From contig CAZORB010000003.1 in the NCBI GenBank assembly GCA_964581825.1, forward strand, positions 7,326 through 71,325: DNA of 64,000 nt, read 5' to 3'. Origin of the DNA: SYIM01 sp964581825 (GTDB lineage: Bacteria > Pseudomonadota > Gammaproteobacteria > Burkholderiales > Burkholderiaceae_E). This document shows positions 17,736 through 27,400 of the stretch, piece by piece. Numbering within the stretch: the stretch's first letter is position 1; each line of letters starts with the position of its first letter. The translations under genes and the position numbers were made by a program. The notes beneath the pieces are model-generated. The model did no database searches. It worked only from the letters and a program-made list of their open reading frames with translations, and had not been told where the DNA came from.

Positions 17736-18629
17736 TCAACCGGCAGCGCGACGCTTGAGCGCCATCGCCACCCCGGTTGCCACGATCAGCGCCATCCCGG
17801 ACAGCGAGATCGCATCGGGAAACGCGCCGAAAAATACCAGGCCAGTAATCAGCGAACACGCTGCGTGCGCATAGCTGAACGGCGCAAGCGTGCTGGCACT
17901 TGCCACGGTATAGGCCCGCACCAGCAGCAGGTGGCCCAGCGCACCGAAGGTGCCGGTGCCCACCATCAAAAGAAGATCGTTGATGCTGAGCGGCCATTGC
18001 CAGAAAAACGGCACCACCAGCGTCAGGCAGCAGAACGCCACCAGGGCGCCCAAAAATAGTGTGGCGAGCGAGTCATCGGTACGCGCTACCGCCCGGGTCA
18101 GGAGCGCGTAGCTGGCGCTGAAGAAGGCGGCCGCCAGCGACAGCAGGGCCCCCCAGCTATCCATACCGCCGCCTGGCCGCAAAATGAGCAGCACGCCGAC
18201 AAAGCTGAGTGCCAACGCCCAGGCGGTTCCGCGCGGCGCGCGTTCATTCAGCAACCAGACCGCCCCCGCCGTGACCAGCATCGGCGCGATGCTGAGAATG
18301 GCGGTGGCCTCGGCCTGCGGCAGCAACGACACGGCCGTGAAAAAACTGAGTGCCGACAGCGCAAGCCCGGCGCCACGCCCGATCTGTGCGAGGGGTCGAC
18401 GCGTGCGGATCAGCCCTAGCCCTCGGCTTCGCCCAAACACCAGCAGCATGACCACCAGATGAAAAAAGTATCGGGTCCAGCTGAGCATCACCGGCGAGTA
18501 GCGCTCGGCCAGGATCTTGATCACCGCATCGAGCAGCGCAAAAAACGCACTGGCGCCAACGATCAGCGCGATACCCAGCAACGGATGCGGAGCGCCCGGC
18601 GCAGCGGCGGACGGCCCGCCAGCGCTCAT
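17736..18629 (-). CDS. DMT-superfamily (EamA) transporter
   Basis: The 297-aa protein has ten hydrophobic helices in two EamA repeats (the first from LLGIALIVGASAFFALLDAVIK, the second from WGALLSLAAAFFSASYALLTRAVAR). Drug/metabolite transporters of this kind export amino acids, nucleobases or other small molecules; the substrate is not predictable. The start overlaps the end of cysM by 4 bases, so export of a cysteine-related metabolite is conceivable but unproven. The C-terminal helices end in a short Arg/Lys tail. Confidence 0.85.
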   Translation of the reverse strand: MSAGGPSAAAPGAPHPLLGIALIVGASAFFALLDAVIKILAERYSPVMLSWTRYFFHLVVMLLVFGRSRGLGLIRTRRPLAQIGRGAGLALSALSFFTAVSLLPQAEATAILSIAPMLVTAGAVWLLNERAPRGTAWALALSFVGVLLILRPGGGMDSWGALLSLAAAFFSASYALLTRAVARTDDSLATLFLGALVAFCCLTLVVPFFWQWPLSINDLLLMVGTGTFGALGHLLLVRAYTVASASTLAPFSYAHAACSLITGLVFFGAFPDAISLSGMALIVATGVAMALKRRAAG

Positions 18630-19540
18630 CCGGGAAACACACCCGTGGACAGATACCGATCGCCGCGGTCACACACGATGAACACGATGGTTGCGTTCTC
18701 GACCTCGGCAGCGATGCGCAAAGCGATGCAGCAGGCGCCCGCTGCGGAGATGCCGGCGAAGATACCCTCTTCGGCCGCGAGCCGGCGCGCCATGGCCTCG
18801 GCATCGGCCTGCGACACCGACTCGACCCTGTCGACAATCGCATGGCGATAAATGGAAGGCAGGTACTCGGCGGGCCATTTGCGAATACCCGGAATGGAAG
18901 ACCCTTCGGCGGGTTGCGCACCGACGATGCAGACGCCCGGCTTCTTTTCCTTGAGATACCGCGAAACGCCCGTGATGGTGCCGGTGGTGCCCATTGCCGA
19001 GACGAAATGCGTCACCTGGCCGCGCGTGTCGCGCCAGATCTCGGGGCCTGTTCCTTCGTAATGCGAAGCCCAGTTATCGTCGTTGGAGAACTGATCGAGC
19101 ACCCGACCCTTGCCCTCGCGTTGCATGCGCTCGGCGAGATCCCGGGCACCTTCCATCCCTTCAGCCTTCGATACCAGGATCAGTTCGGCACCATAGGCCT
19201 TCATTGACTGGCGACGCTCGACCGACAGGTTGTCGGGCATGATCAGGACCATCCGGTAGCCGCGGATCGCCGCGGCCATCGCCAGCGCAATGCCGGTATT
19301 GCCCGAGGTGGCTTCAATCAGGGTGTCGCCAGGCCGAATATCGCCGCGCCGCTCGGCCCGTTCGATCATTGACAGCGCGGGCCGATCTTTGACCGACCCC
19401 GCTGGGTTGTTGCCCTCGAGCTTACCCAGAATGACGTTGCCCCGGCGCGCCTGCTCAGGCCCGGGCAGGCGCTGCAGTCTAACCAGCGGCGTATTGCCAA
19501 TCGTGGCATCGACGGTGGGGTAATCGGGTCGGTCGGTCAT
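18626..19540 (-). CDS. cysM: Cysteine synthase B
   Basis: This 304-aa PLP enzyme forms cysteine (or S-sulfocysteine from thiosulfate) from O-acetylserine. The PLP lysine is Lys51 in NNPAGSVKDRPA, and the substrate-loop motif EATSGNTGIALAM and the phosphate-binding GTTGTITG are clear. The length and the RRGNVILGKLEGNNPAG start point to the CysM rather than the CysK branch. CysM can use thiosulfate, which is notable given the YeeE/YedE-rhodanese module at 32-34 kb. It is followed by an overlapping EamA transporter gene and preceded by oxyR on the same strand. Confidence 0.92.
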   Translation of the reverse strand: MTDRPDYPTVDATIGNTPLVRLQRLPGPEQARRGNVILGKLEGNNPAGSVKDRPALSMIERAERRGDIRPGDTLIEATSGNTGIALAMAAAIRGYRMVLIMPDNLSVERRQSMKAYGAELILVSKAEGMEGARDLAERMQREGKGRVLDQFSNDDNWASHYEGTGPEIWRDTRGQVTHFVSAMGTTGTITGVSRYLKEKKPGVCIVGAQPAEGSSIPGIRKWPAEYLPSIYRHAIVDRVESVSQADAEAMARRLAAEEGIFAGISAAGACCIALRIAAEVENATIVFIVCDRGDRYLSTGVFPG

Positions 19541-19574
19541 GATGAGTGGCTCCGCGCCAGATCCTGCTTTTCAG

Positions 19575-20522
19575 TTAGTGGGTGATGGGAGGCTCATCCG
19601 GCAGCATCGTGACACCCGACAGCTTGAGCTTCAGCACCGCCTCACGAATCTTGGCGACCGCTGGCGCGCGCGCGTAGCTCTTTCGCCATGCAATCGAGAC
19701 CCGGCGCACTGGCGCCGGATCGTCGAACGGTACATAGCTAAGCAAGGTTTCGCGGCGGGAGGGCGCAGGCATGGCGGTCCAGGGCAGCACCGTGATGCCG
19801 ATGCCCGAAGCCACCATATGGCGAATCGTTTCGAGTGATGAGCCCTCGAAGGTTTTCTGGATACCGGCGCTGGCCTGCGAGTAGCGAGACAGCTCCGGGC
19901 ACACTTCGAGCACCTGATCGCGGAAACAATGACCAGTGCCCAGCAGCAGCATGGTCTCGGTTTTCAGCAGTGTGGCGGGCACTGACTTGCGCTCGGCAAG
20001 CGGATGGCCGGCGGGCACTGCCACCACGAAGGGCTCATCGTAAAGCGGCTGCGTGACCAGTCCCTGCGCGTTGAAAGGATCGGCCATGATGGCTACATCG
20101 ATTTCGCCCTGTCGGAGCAGCTCGAGCAGCTTCGCAGTGAAATTCTCCTGCAACAGCATGGGCATTCGCGGCGCATCGCTGATCATTTGACGCACCAGCT
20201 GCGGCAGCAGATACGGGCCGATGGTATAGATGACACCGACCTTGACCGGGCCCGATAGCGGATCTTTGCCGTGCTTGGCAATTTCCTTAACCGCTGCTGC
20301 CTGTTCGAGCACGCGCTGGGCCTGCTCGATGATCTGCGTACCGATGGGCGTGACCGAGATTTCGGACGAGCCTCGTTCGAACAGCTGAACGCCCAGCTCA
20401 TCTTCCAGCTTGCGAATGGCTACTGATAGCGTGGGCTGGCTGACGAAGCACGCTTCGGCCGCGCGCCCGAAGTGCCGCTCGCGCGCAACGGCAACGATGT
20501 ACTTAAGTTCGGTAAGCGTCAT
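19575..20522 (-). CDS. oxyR: Hydrogen-peroxide-inducible LysR regulator OxyR
   Basis: This 315-aa LysR-type regulator has an N-terminal HTH (RERHFGRAAEACFVSQPTLS) and a substrate-binding-like domain. The two redox cysteines fall at residues 199 and 208 in GTGHCFRDQVLEVCPEL, exactly the E. coli spacing and numbering. Oxidation to a disulfide switches OxyR to activate peroxide-defence genes. It lies just downstream of recG on the same strand, a conserved Burkholderiales arrangement. No catalase or ahpC gene is in the window. Confidence 0.95.
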   Translation of the reverse strand: MTLTELKYIVAVARERHFGRAAEACFVSQPTLSVAIRKLEDELGVQLFERGSSEISVTPIGTQIIEQAQRVLEQAAAVKEIAKHGKDPLSGPVKVGVIYTIGPYLLPQLVRQMISDAPRMPMLLQENFTAKLLELLRQGEIDVAIMADPFNAQGLVTQPLYDEPFVVAVPAGHPLAERKSVPATLLKTETMLLLGTGHCFRDQVLEVCPELSRYSQASAGIQKTFEGSSLETIRHMVASGIGITVLPWTAMPAPSRRETLLSYVPFDDPAPVRRVSIAWRKSYARAPAVAKIREAVLKLKLSGVTMLPDEPPITH

Positions 20523-20556
20523 GACGGGCTGATGATACCAAGCGGCGCGACCAGTC

Positions 20557-22599
20557 TCATGCCTTCAAAAACTCCTGGCGCGCGCCCAGCCAGCGGCTGA
20601 TGTGAGCATCGACCATTTCGGAATGATCCCTCAGCATGGCCGAGGCGCAGTCGCGTGCTGCATCGACCAGATCTGCATCGCGGTCGAGGTCAGCAAAACG
20701 CAGCATCGACTGGCCCGACTGACGGGCGCCCAGGAATTCCCCTGGCCCGCGTAGACGAAGGTCGCGACGCGCAATCTCAAAGCCGTCAGTGGTTTCATGC
20801 ATTGCGCGCAGCCGCTCCCGCCCCGACTGCGACAGCGGACTGCGATAAAGCAGGACGCAGATACTTTTATGCGCGCCCCGCCCCACCCGACCACGCAGCT
20901 GATGCAGCTGCGCAAGCCCGAAGCGTTCTGCATGCTCAATCACCATCAGCGACGCATTGGGGACATCGACACCCACCTCGATCACGGTGGTGGCCACCAG
21001 CACATGGATGCGCGCCTCAGTGAACTCGCGCATCACCTGCTGCTTGTCGGCAGGTGCGAGCCGGCCGTGCAGCAAACCCACAGACAGCGGCGCCAGCGCC
21101 TCGGAGAGCGCAGCGTGAGTATCGATGGCTGTCTGCAGTTCGAGCGCTTCGGACTCTTCGATAAGCGGACAGACCCAGTACACCTGCCGGCCATCTTCAG
21201 CCGCGGCGCGGACGCGCTCGATGATTTCGTCGCGGCGTGTGTCGGACACCAGCCGTGTGACCACCGGCGTCCGGCCAGGCGGCAATTCATCAATGACCGA
21301 TACATCGAGGTCCGCGTAATAGCTCATGGCAAGCGAGCGCGGAATCGGGGTTGCGCTCATCATCAGCTGATGCGCAAGCAGCTCAGCGCGCTCGCGAAGC
21401 GATAAGCGCTGGGCAACGCCAAACCGGTGCTGCTCATCGATGATCGCGAGCCCCAGCCGGGCGAACTTCACGGATTCCTCGATCAGCGCATGCGTTCCCA
21501 CCAGCAGATTGATTTCACCGGCTTCGACCGCTGCACGTACGGCGCGCTTGTCGGGCTCGCGGACCGAGCCAGCAAGCCAGCCCACCCGAATCCCCAGCGG
21601 CTCCAGCCACGGTCCAAGCTTACGGAGATGCTGCTCGGCGAGGATCTCAGTAGGCGCCATCATGGCCACCTGAGCGCCGCTACCGATTGCCTGACAGGCG
21701 GCCAGCGCGGCCACCACGGTTTTGCCACACCCCACGTCTCCCTGCAGCAGCCGATTCATGGGCTGAGCGAGCGCGAGGTCGTGCGTGATCTCGGCGGCTG
21801 CTCGGCGCTGCGCGCCGGTCAGTGCAAAGGGCAATGTCGCGTTCAGTCGTTCGGCAAGCGTCGTGTCGGGCAGCGGCATCGCGCGCAGGTCGGCGCGCGC
21901 CGCACGCGCTCGTCGAAGCGACAGCTGCTGGGCCAGCAGTTCGTCGAAGATCACCCGACGCCAGGCCGGCAGGCTGCGCTCCTCGAGCGCCGCGGTGGAT
22001 GCCTCAGGCGGTGGCGCGTGTAGAAATTTCAGCGCATCAGCCAGCCCCGGCAGCCCAAGCCGGCTGATGATGTTGGCCGGAACGGTATCGGGCAGCGACA
22101 GGGTGCGCAGACGCCGCGCGATCGCTGAGCGGATCAGCGCCTGCCCGATGCCGGCCACGGTGGGATACACCGGGGTGAGCTGCTGGGGAATCGGCGCGCT
22201 GTCGCCCACCAGCCGATAGCGTGGATGCACGATCTCAGACCCGAACAGGGTGCTGCGAATTTCACCATAGGCACGCACCCGGCTGCCGGCGGCGAACTGA
22301 CGCTGCTGCATCACATTGAAATGGATGAACCGCAGCGTCAGTGCGCCACTTGAATCTTCAATGTCCACGCGCAGCATTCGGCGGGGCCGTTCATCAACCC
22401 GGCAGGCGCGGACAGTGCCTTCGACCTGGGCGTGATCACCCGCGCGCGTGCTGCCGATGGGCACCACCACCGTAAGGTCTTCGTAGCGCAGCGGCAGATG
22501 CAGCAGCAGATCGATGTCGCGCCGCACGCCCAGGCGCGCAAACGCATCAAGACCTGTTGCCCCTTTGACGGCCGGGGCCTTGGAGCGTTCGCGCGGCAC
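20557..22599 (-). CDS. recG: ATP-dependent DNA helicase RecG
   Basis: This 680-aa superfamily-2 helicase reverses stalled replication forks and processes recombination intermediates. It has the N-terminal wedge/OB domain (RYEDLTVVVPIGSTRAGD), Walker A GDVGCGKT around residues 287-294, the DEQH box around 388, and motif VI region GRVGRGAHKS near the C-terminus. Length is normal. The ridA gene ends 3 bases before its start on the same strand, so they are probably co-transcribed. Confidence 0.96.
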   Translation of the reverse strand: MPRERSKAPAVKGATGLDAFARLGVRRDIDLLLHLPLRYEDLTVVVPIGSTRAGDHAQVEGTVRACRVDERPRRMLRVDIEDSSGALTLRFIHFNVMQQRQFAAGSRVRAYGEIRSTLFGSEIVHPRYRLVGDSAPIPQQLTPVYPTVAGIGQALIRSAIARRLRTLSLPDTVPANIISRLGLPGLADALKFLHAPPPEASTAALEERSLPAWRRVIFDELLAQQLSLRRARAARADLRAMPLPDTTLAERLNATLPFALTGAQRRAAAEITHDLALAQPMNRLLQGDVGCGKTVVAALAACQAIGSGAQVAMMAPTEILAEQHLRKLGPWLEPLGIRVGWLAGSVREPDKRAVRAAVEAGEINLLVGTHALIEESVKFARLGLAIIDEQHRFGVAQRLSLRERAELLAHQLMMSATPIPRSLAMSYYADLDVSVIDELPPGRTPVVTRLVSDTRRDEIIERVRAAAEDGRQVYWVCPLIEESEALELQTAIDTHAALSEALAPLSVGLLHGRLAPADKQQVMREFTEARIHVLVATTVIEVGVDVPNASLMVIEHAERFGLAQLHQLRGRVGRGAHKSICVLLYRSPLSQSGRERLRAMHETTDGFEIARRDLRLRGPGEFLGARQSGQSMLRFADLDRDADLVDAARDCASAMLRDHSEMVDAHISRWLGARQEFLKA

Positions 22600-22602
22600 G
22601 CG

Positions 22603-22989
22603 TTAGCCAGGCAGAACCATGATCGCTTCGACCTCGAACTGCGCACCGCGAGGCAAACTGGCGACACCCACCGTAGAGCGGGCCGGAAACGGCTTCGGAA
22701 ACAGTTGCTCCATCACCGCGTTCACAACCGAAAAGTGCGCGAGATCGGTGAGAAATAGGGTGAGCTTGACGCAGTCGGCGAGCGAACCTCCGCTTGCCCG
22801 AGCGACTGCGTCGAGGTTGGCGAATGCGCGGCGAACCTGCGACTCAAACCCACCCTCCACCAGCTGGCCGGTCGCCGGGTCAAGCGCGAGTTGCCCCGAC
22901 AGGTAAACGGTGCGATCCACGCGAATCGCCTGGGAATACGGCCCGATCGCAGCCGGTGCGTCTGCGGTGGCCACCACGGTTCTGGTCAT
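22603..22989 (-). CDS. RidA family enamine/imine deaminase
   Basis: The 128-aa protein belongs to the RidA/YjgF family, which hydrolyses reactive 2-aminoacrylate-type enamines released by PLP enzymes. APAAIGPYSQAIRV at the N-terminus and RSTVGVASLPRGAQFEVEAI at the C-terminus (with the key Arg in LPRG) are diagnostic. The frame is open upstream but the start at 22989 gives the exact family N-terminus. It sits between alaX and recG. Confidence 0.93.
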   Translation of the reverse strand: MTRTVVATADAPAAIGPYSQAIRVDRTVYLSGQLALDPATGQLVEGGFESQVRRAFANLDAVARASGGSLADCVKLTLFLTDLAHFSVVNAVMEQLFPKPFPARSTVGVASLPRGAQFEVEAIMVLPG

Positions 22990-23005
22990 TGGTGCAGTCC
23001 TTTGT

Positions 23006-23716
23006 TCATGCGAAGCCCACCTCGACCCGCTTGTTACGGCGCCCCTCATTGCGAATTCGAAGTACCTTGATCGTACCGATCTCGCCGATATTTCGAACAT
23101 GCGTGCCGCCGCAGGGCTGTAGATCGATGCCAGGAATTTTGAGCAGACGCACCCGGCCTGCGCCGCGGGGCGGCTGTACCGACATGGTCTTGACCAGTTC
23201 GGGGTGCGCATCGAGTTCTTCGTCAGTGATCCAGACGGTTTCGGTGTCAACCGCGCGGGCAATCAGGTCGTTGACGCCGCTTTCGATACGTTGCGCATCG
23301 AGCAGGCTCATGTCGATATCGAAATCCAGTCGCCCGCGATCAGCAGCGATGTTGCCGCCTGTGACAGGCGCTATCACCACGCACGACAGCACATGCAGGC
23401 TGGTGTGGATTCGCATGTGCGCGTACCGCCGGTCCCAGTCGAGTTCCAGCCTCACGAGCTCGCCTACCGCAGGTTGCGCCTGCCCGGGCTCGGTGAGATG
23501 CAGCACCGATTCGGGCGTATCGCCCTTTCGGGTATCGGTAATCCGCAGCACTGACCCGTCCGCCCTGATCAATACGCCGGTATCGCCTGGTTGCCCGCCG
23601 CCCATCGGGTAGAACACGGTGCGATCAAATTCAAGGCCTCGATCGCCCGTGGCGATCACCCGTGCCTCGCACTGCTTCAGGTAGGCATCTTCGCGAAACA
23701 GCAGTTCGGTACTCAT
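23006..23716 (-). CDS. Alanyl-tRNA editing protein (AlaX-M type)
   Basis: This free-standing editing domain deacylates Ser- or Gly-mischarged tRNA-Ala. The 236-aa protein keeps both zinc-ligand sets: HTSLH at 104-108 (HxxxH), and Cys202/His206 in QPCGGTHVRN. An N-terminal barrel (FYPMGGGQPGDTG) places it in the AlaX-M type, longer than AlaX-S. It lies 15 bases downstream of a TM2-like membrane protein gene and 16 bases upstream of ridA. Confidence 0.93.
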   Translation of the reverse strand: MSTELLFREDAYLKQCEARVIATGDRGLEFDRTVFYPMGGGQPGDTGVLIRADGSVLRITDTRKGDTPESVLHLTEPGQAQPAVGELVRLELDWDRRYAHMRIHTSLHVLSCVVIAPVTGGNIAADRGRLDFDIDMSLLDAQRIESGVNDLIARAVDTETVWITDEELDAHPELVKTMSVQPPRGAGRVRLLKIPGIDLQPCGGTHVRNIGEIGTIKVLRIRNEGRRNKRVEVGFA

Positions 23717-23731
23717 CAGTTCAATCTCGTT

Positions 23732-24163
23732 TCAGCGCCCCAGACGCGCGTTAAACCAGCCTTCGAGCGCGATGGCCATCACCGACATGCCGAGCATGGC
23801 CGCGCCGATCAGCGACACGATCGCGATCAGCACCGGTGCCCAGCGGTTGGCTGATGCGCGCCCGGAGCCTGTGTTGTGCCGCTGGTCCCAACGCAGATCG
23901 GGGGTCAGACTGATCACGATCGCCTCGATCAGCGTCACGACCGCTAGAAGGCTGAAGGCAAAAAAGCCCGGATGTCGGAACCAGGGATCAGCGCGTAGCG
24001 CCCAGCCCAATAGTGGCATCGACAGCATGGGGTAAATCCACCACGCCCCCGACCGAAGATACAGACGATGAAGCCCCAGCGTGCCAAAGAGCAGCGCCAA
24101 AAGCGCGGCAAGCGGCCGCGAACGGTGGGCTGCGGGAGAAGCTGAATCAACAACGGACGTCAT
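23732..24163 (-). CDS. Small TM2-like membrane protein
   Basis: This 143-aa protein has four hydrophobic segments. The N-terminal block LLFGTLGLHRLYLRSGAWW resembles the TM2 domain, in which two helices are linked by a short loop carrying a GxxGxHRFYLG-type motif. A second region (residues about 70-95 and 108-133) adds two more helices, with a charged link RWDQRHNTGSGRAS. The function of bacterial TM2 proteins is largely unknown. It is first in a minus-strand run with alaX, ridA and recG, and is divergent from uvrA. Confidence 0.6.
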   Translation of the reverse strand: MTSVVDSASPAAHRSRPLAALLALLFGTLGLHRLYLRSGAWWIYPMLSMPLLGWALRADPWFRHPGFFAFSLLAVVTLIEAIVISLTPDLRWDQRHNTGSGRASANRWAPVLIAIVSLIGAAMLGMSVMAIALEGWFNARLGR

Positions 24164-24426
24164 AGGGGGAGGCGCTGGCCAACGGTGGAGGATCAGATGA
24201 CACGGTCACCGAATTCTAGCCGCCTGCCCCAACCGCTCGCCCTGGCTCGACACGGGTCATCAGCAGGAAAGCGGTCAGGGCGCGTGAATCCTGGCGATAG
24301 CAAGTAGGAGCCATCATGATCCGGGGCCTTTCAGAACGCGGTCTGCGGCGCTGATACACTCGAAACGAGTGCCTGCTCACGCGGCTCGGCACGGCTTTTC
24401 CCGCCCTCTCTCCCAAGATCCTCATC
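24164..24426. other. Divergent intergenic region between the TM2-like gene and uvrA
   Basis: The region has 263 bases. It holds a perfect palindrome at 24357-24371 overlapping a possible extended -10 for uvrA. I found no LexA box (CTGT-N8-ACAG), although uvrA is SOS-regulated in many bacteria. Nothing else was recognised. Confidence 0.5.
24355..24371 (+). promoter_or_regulatory. Palindrome overlapping a putative uvrA promoter
   Basis: CACTCG-AAA-CGAGTG (24357-24371) is a perfect 6-bp inverted repeat with a 3-base centre. It overlaps TACACT (24355-24360), which is preceded by TGA in an extended -10 arrangement. The site is about 56 bases before the uvrA GTG. Such placement suits a repressor operator, but a small RNA stem is also possible. 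Which protein binds is unknown. Confidence 0.4.
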
Positions 24427-27400
24427 GTGCCTAAACCTCCGGTCGAGTCGCCGGCGATCCGCATTCGCGGCGCCCGCCAGAACAATCTCAAAAACATCGA
24501 TCTCGACATCCCCACGGGCGAGCTGGTGGTGGTCACGGGCGTATCAGGCTCGGGCAAGTCGTCGCTGGTGTTCGACACCCTCTACGCCGAGGGTCAGCGT
24601 CGCTATGTCGAAACCTTCTCGGCCTACGCGCGCCAATTCCTTGACCGGATGGATAAACCCCAGGTCGACCGAATCGAAGGTGTGCCGCCCGCCATCGCAA
24701 TCGATCAGACCAATCCGGTCCGCACGTCGCGATCCACGGTCGGCACCATGACCGAGATCAATGACCATCTGAAGCTGCTGTTTGCCCGGACTGCACGGCT
24801 TCACTGCCGGTGCTGCGGCCAGCCGGTACAGCGCGACAGCGCGGCCGACATCCTCGATACGGTGCAGCAGCGGGCGGCTGCGGCAGGCGACCCGCGGCTG
24901 CTGATCTGTTTCGAGGTCCGGGTACCCACCAACTTTACCGAGGCCGAAGTTGAGCAGCATCTTCAGGCCCAGGGCTATACCCGCGTACATCGACGAAGCG
25001 AAGCGCGCGATGACAGCAGTCGCACCGTGCTGCTGGTGGTCCAGGATCGATTCCGTGCCAGTTCAGTCGAGCGCAGCCGCTTCGGTGAAGCGATTGAGGC
25101 CGCGTTGCGGCAAGGCCAGGGTCGACTATCCATTCACGCCCTGGACGACCAGGGCCAGGACGCGGCAGTCTGGCGCTTCAGCAGCGGCCTGCACTGCGCC
25201 GAGTGCGACATCAACTACGCGGAGCCACTGCCCAGCCTGTTTTCGTTTAACTCGCCACTGGGCGCGTGCGAGACCTGCAGGGGCTTTGGTCGGGTGATCG
25301 GAATCGATCTGGGCCTGGTGATTCCGGACGAGAGCAAAACGCTGGCAGAAGGGGCTGTGCGCCCCTGGCAGACCGAGAGCTTCAAAGACTGCCAGCGCGA
25401 TCTCGCGAAATTCGCGCCGCGTGCTGGCGTTCCGCTCGATCAGCGCTGGCGCGATCTATCCGCAGCGCAGCGGCAATGGGTGATTGAAGGCGGCTCCGAC
25501 TGGACGGGCAACTGGCAGAAGCAGTGGTACGGTGTGAACCGCTTCTTTGAATGGCTTGAGAGCAAAGCCTACAAGATGCACATCCGTGTGCTGCTCTCGA
25601 AATACCGTTCGTATACCGCCTGCAAAGTCTGTCAGGGCGCGCGTCTCAAGCCCGAGGCGCTGTGGTGGCGCGTAGGCGACCAGGCACAGGCTGATCAGGC
25701 GCTGCAGGCCCGAGACGACCGGGGCGCCTGGCAGCGATTCCGACCGGTGGGTGTGCAGTGGTCGGACGAGAAACTGGCCGCGATGCCAGGTCTGTCGCTC
25801 CACGATCTGATGCTGCTTCCAATTGAGCGCATCCGCGAATTTTTTGACGGTATCGCTGCGCAAACGGATCCCGCGCGTGGCAACACCGATGCACGCGAAG
25901 AAGCGCTCGCACAGCTGCTGATCGAATTACGCGCGCGCCTGACCTACCTCTGTGATGTCGGGCTGGGTTATCTAACCCTGGATCGACAGTCGCGAACCCT
26001 GTCTGGTGGCGAAGTGCAGCGGATCAATCTGACTACCGCGCTCGGCACGTCGCTGGTCAATACGCTGTTCGTACTCGACGAACCTTCCATTGGCCTGCAC
26101 CCACGCGACATGGATCGGGTCAATGCGGTCATGCGCCGGCTGCGTGACGCGGGCAACTCGCTGGTGGTCGTGGAACATGATCCCGCCGTGATGTTTGCTG
26201 CCGATCGCATCATCGATATTGGGCCAGGTCCGGGTGAACGTGGCGGCACCATCGTGTTTAACGGTCCACCTTCTGCGCTGCGTACCGCTGCAACGCTCAC
26301 TGGCGACTACCTTGCCGGTCGCCGACAGGTGGTGACCGGCCGTGCAATGCCGGTTGCTTCGGGCACGCCCAAGCTCATCATTGAAGGCGCCCGCGAACAC
26401 AATCTTCGCGGCATCGACGTCAGCATTCCGCTCGAACGTTTCGTCTGTATCACCGGCGTCTCGGGTAGTGGCAAGTCCACATTGATGCAAAACGTGCTGC
26501 TGCCGGCGTTGATGAAAGCCAAAGGTAAAGCCACTGAAGCGCCTGGGGCATTTGACCGCCTGCTGGGCGATGACTGGCTTGCCGATGTCGTCTTCGTCGA
26601 TCAGTCACCGATCGGCAAAACTGCGCGATCGAGTCCGGTCAGTTACGTGGGCGCTTATGACCCGATTCGCAAGCGGCTGGCAGCTGCGCCGCTGGCACGC
26701 GAGCGGCACTACACGCCGGGCACGTTCAGCTTCAATTCGGGCGACGGCCGATGCCCAACCTGCGGTGGCAACGGCTTTGAGCATGTCGAGATGCAATTTC
26801 TGTCCGATGTGTACCTGCGCTGCGCTGATTGCGACGGCAAGCGATTCCGAAATGAAACGCTCGAGGTGCGACTCAACGGCGCCGCGAGCGCTCGGCGCGC
26901 CGATGGGTCCAAGTTTTCAGCAGCATCGGCGGCGGACATCCTGGACATGACCGTGACCGAGGCGCTGGCCTTTTTCGCCGATGACCCGGAGGTACGTTCA
27001 AGGCTGCAGCCGCTATCGGATGTCGGACTCGATTATTTAAGGCTTGGACAACCGGTACCGACCCTGTCGGGCGGCGAAGCGCAGCGCCTGAAGCTTGCGG
27101 GATTTCTTGCCGAGGCTGCCAGTCAGGGGCTCACAGAGCCCACCGCGCCTGGCTGGCGCGCGGCGCGATCAGGCCGACGCGGTACTCTGTTCATGTTCGA
27201 TGAGCCCACCACCGGCCTGCACTTCGATGACGTGGCCAGACTGCTTCGTGCGCTCAGAAAGTTGCTGGTCGCCGGGCACTCGCTGCTCGTGATCGAGCAC
27301 AACCTGGATGTGGTCCGCGCGGCCGACTGGGTCATCGATCTCGGCCCCGATGGTGGCGAGCGAGGCGGCCAGCTGGTGGCCGAGGGCCCTCCAGAAGCGC

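Noticed and set aside
24164..24426. LexA box upstream of uvrA
   Set aside because: No CTGT-N8-ACAG or close variant was seen; only the palindrome at 24357-24371 stands out.
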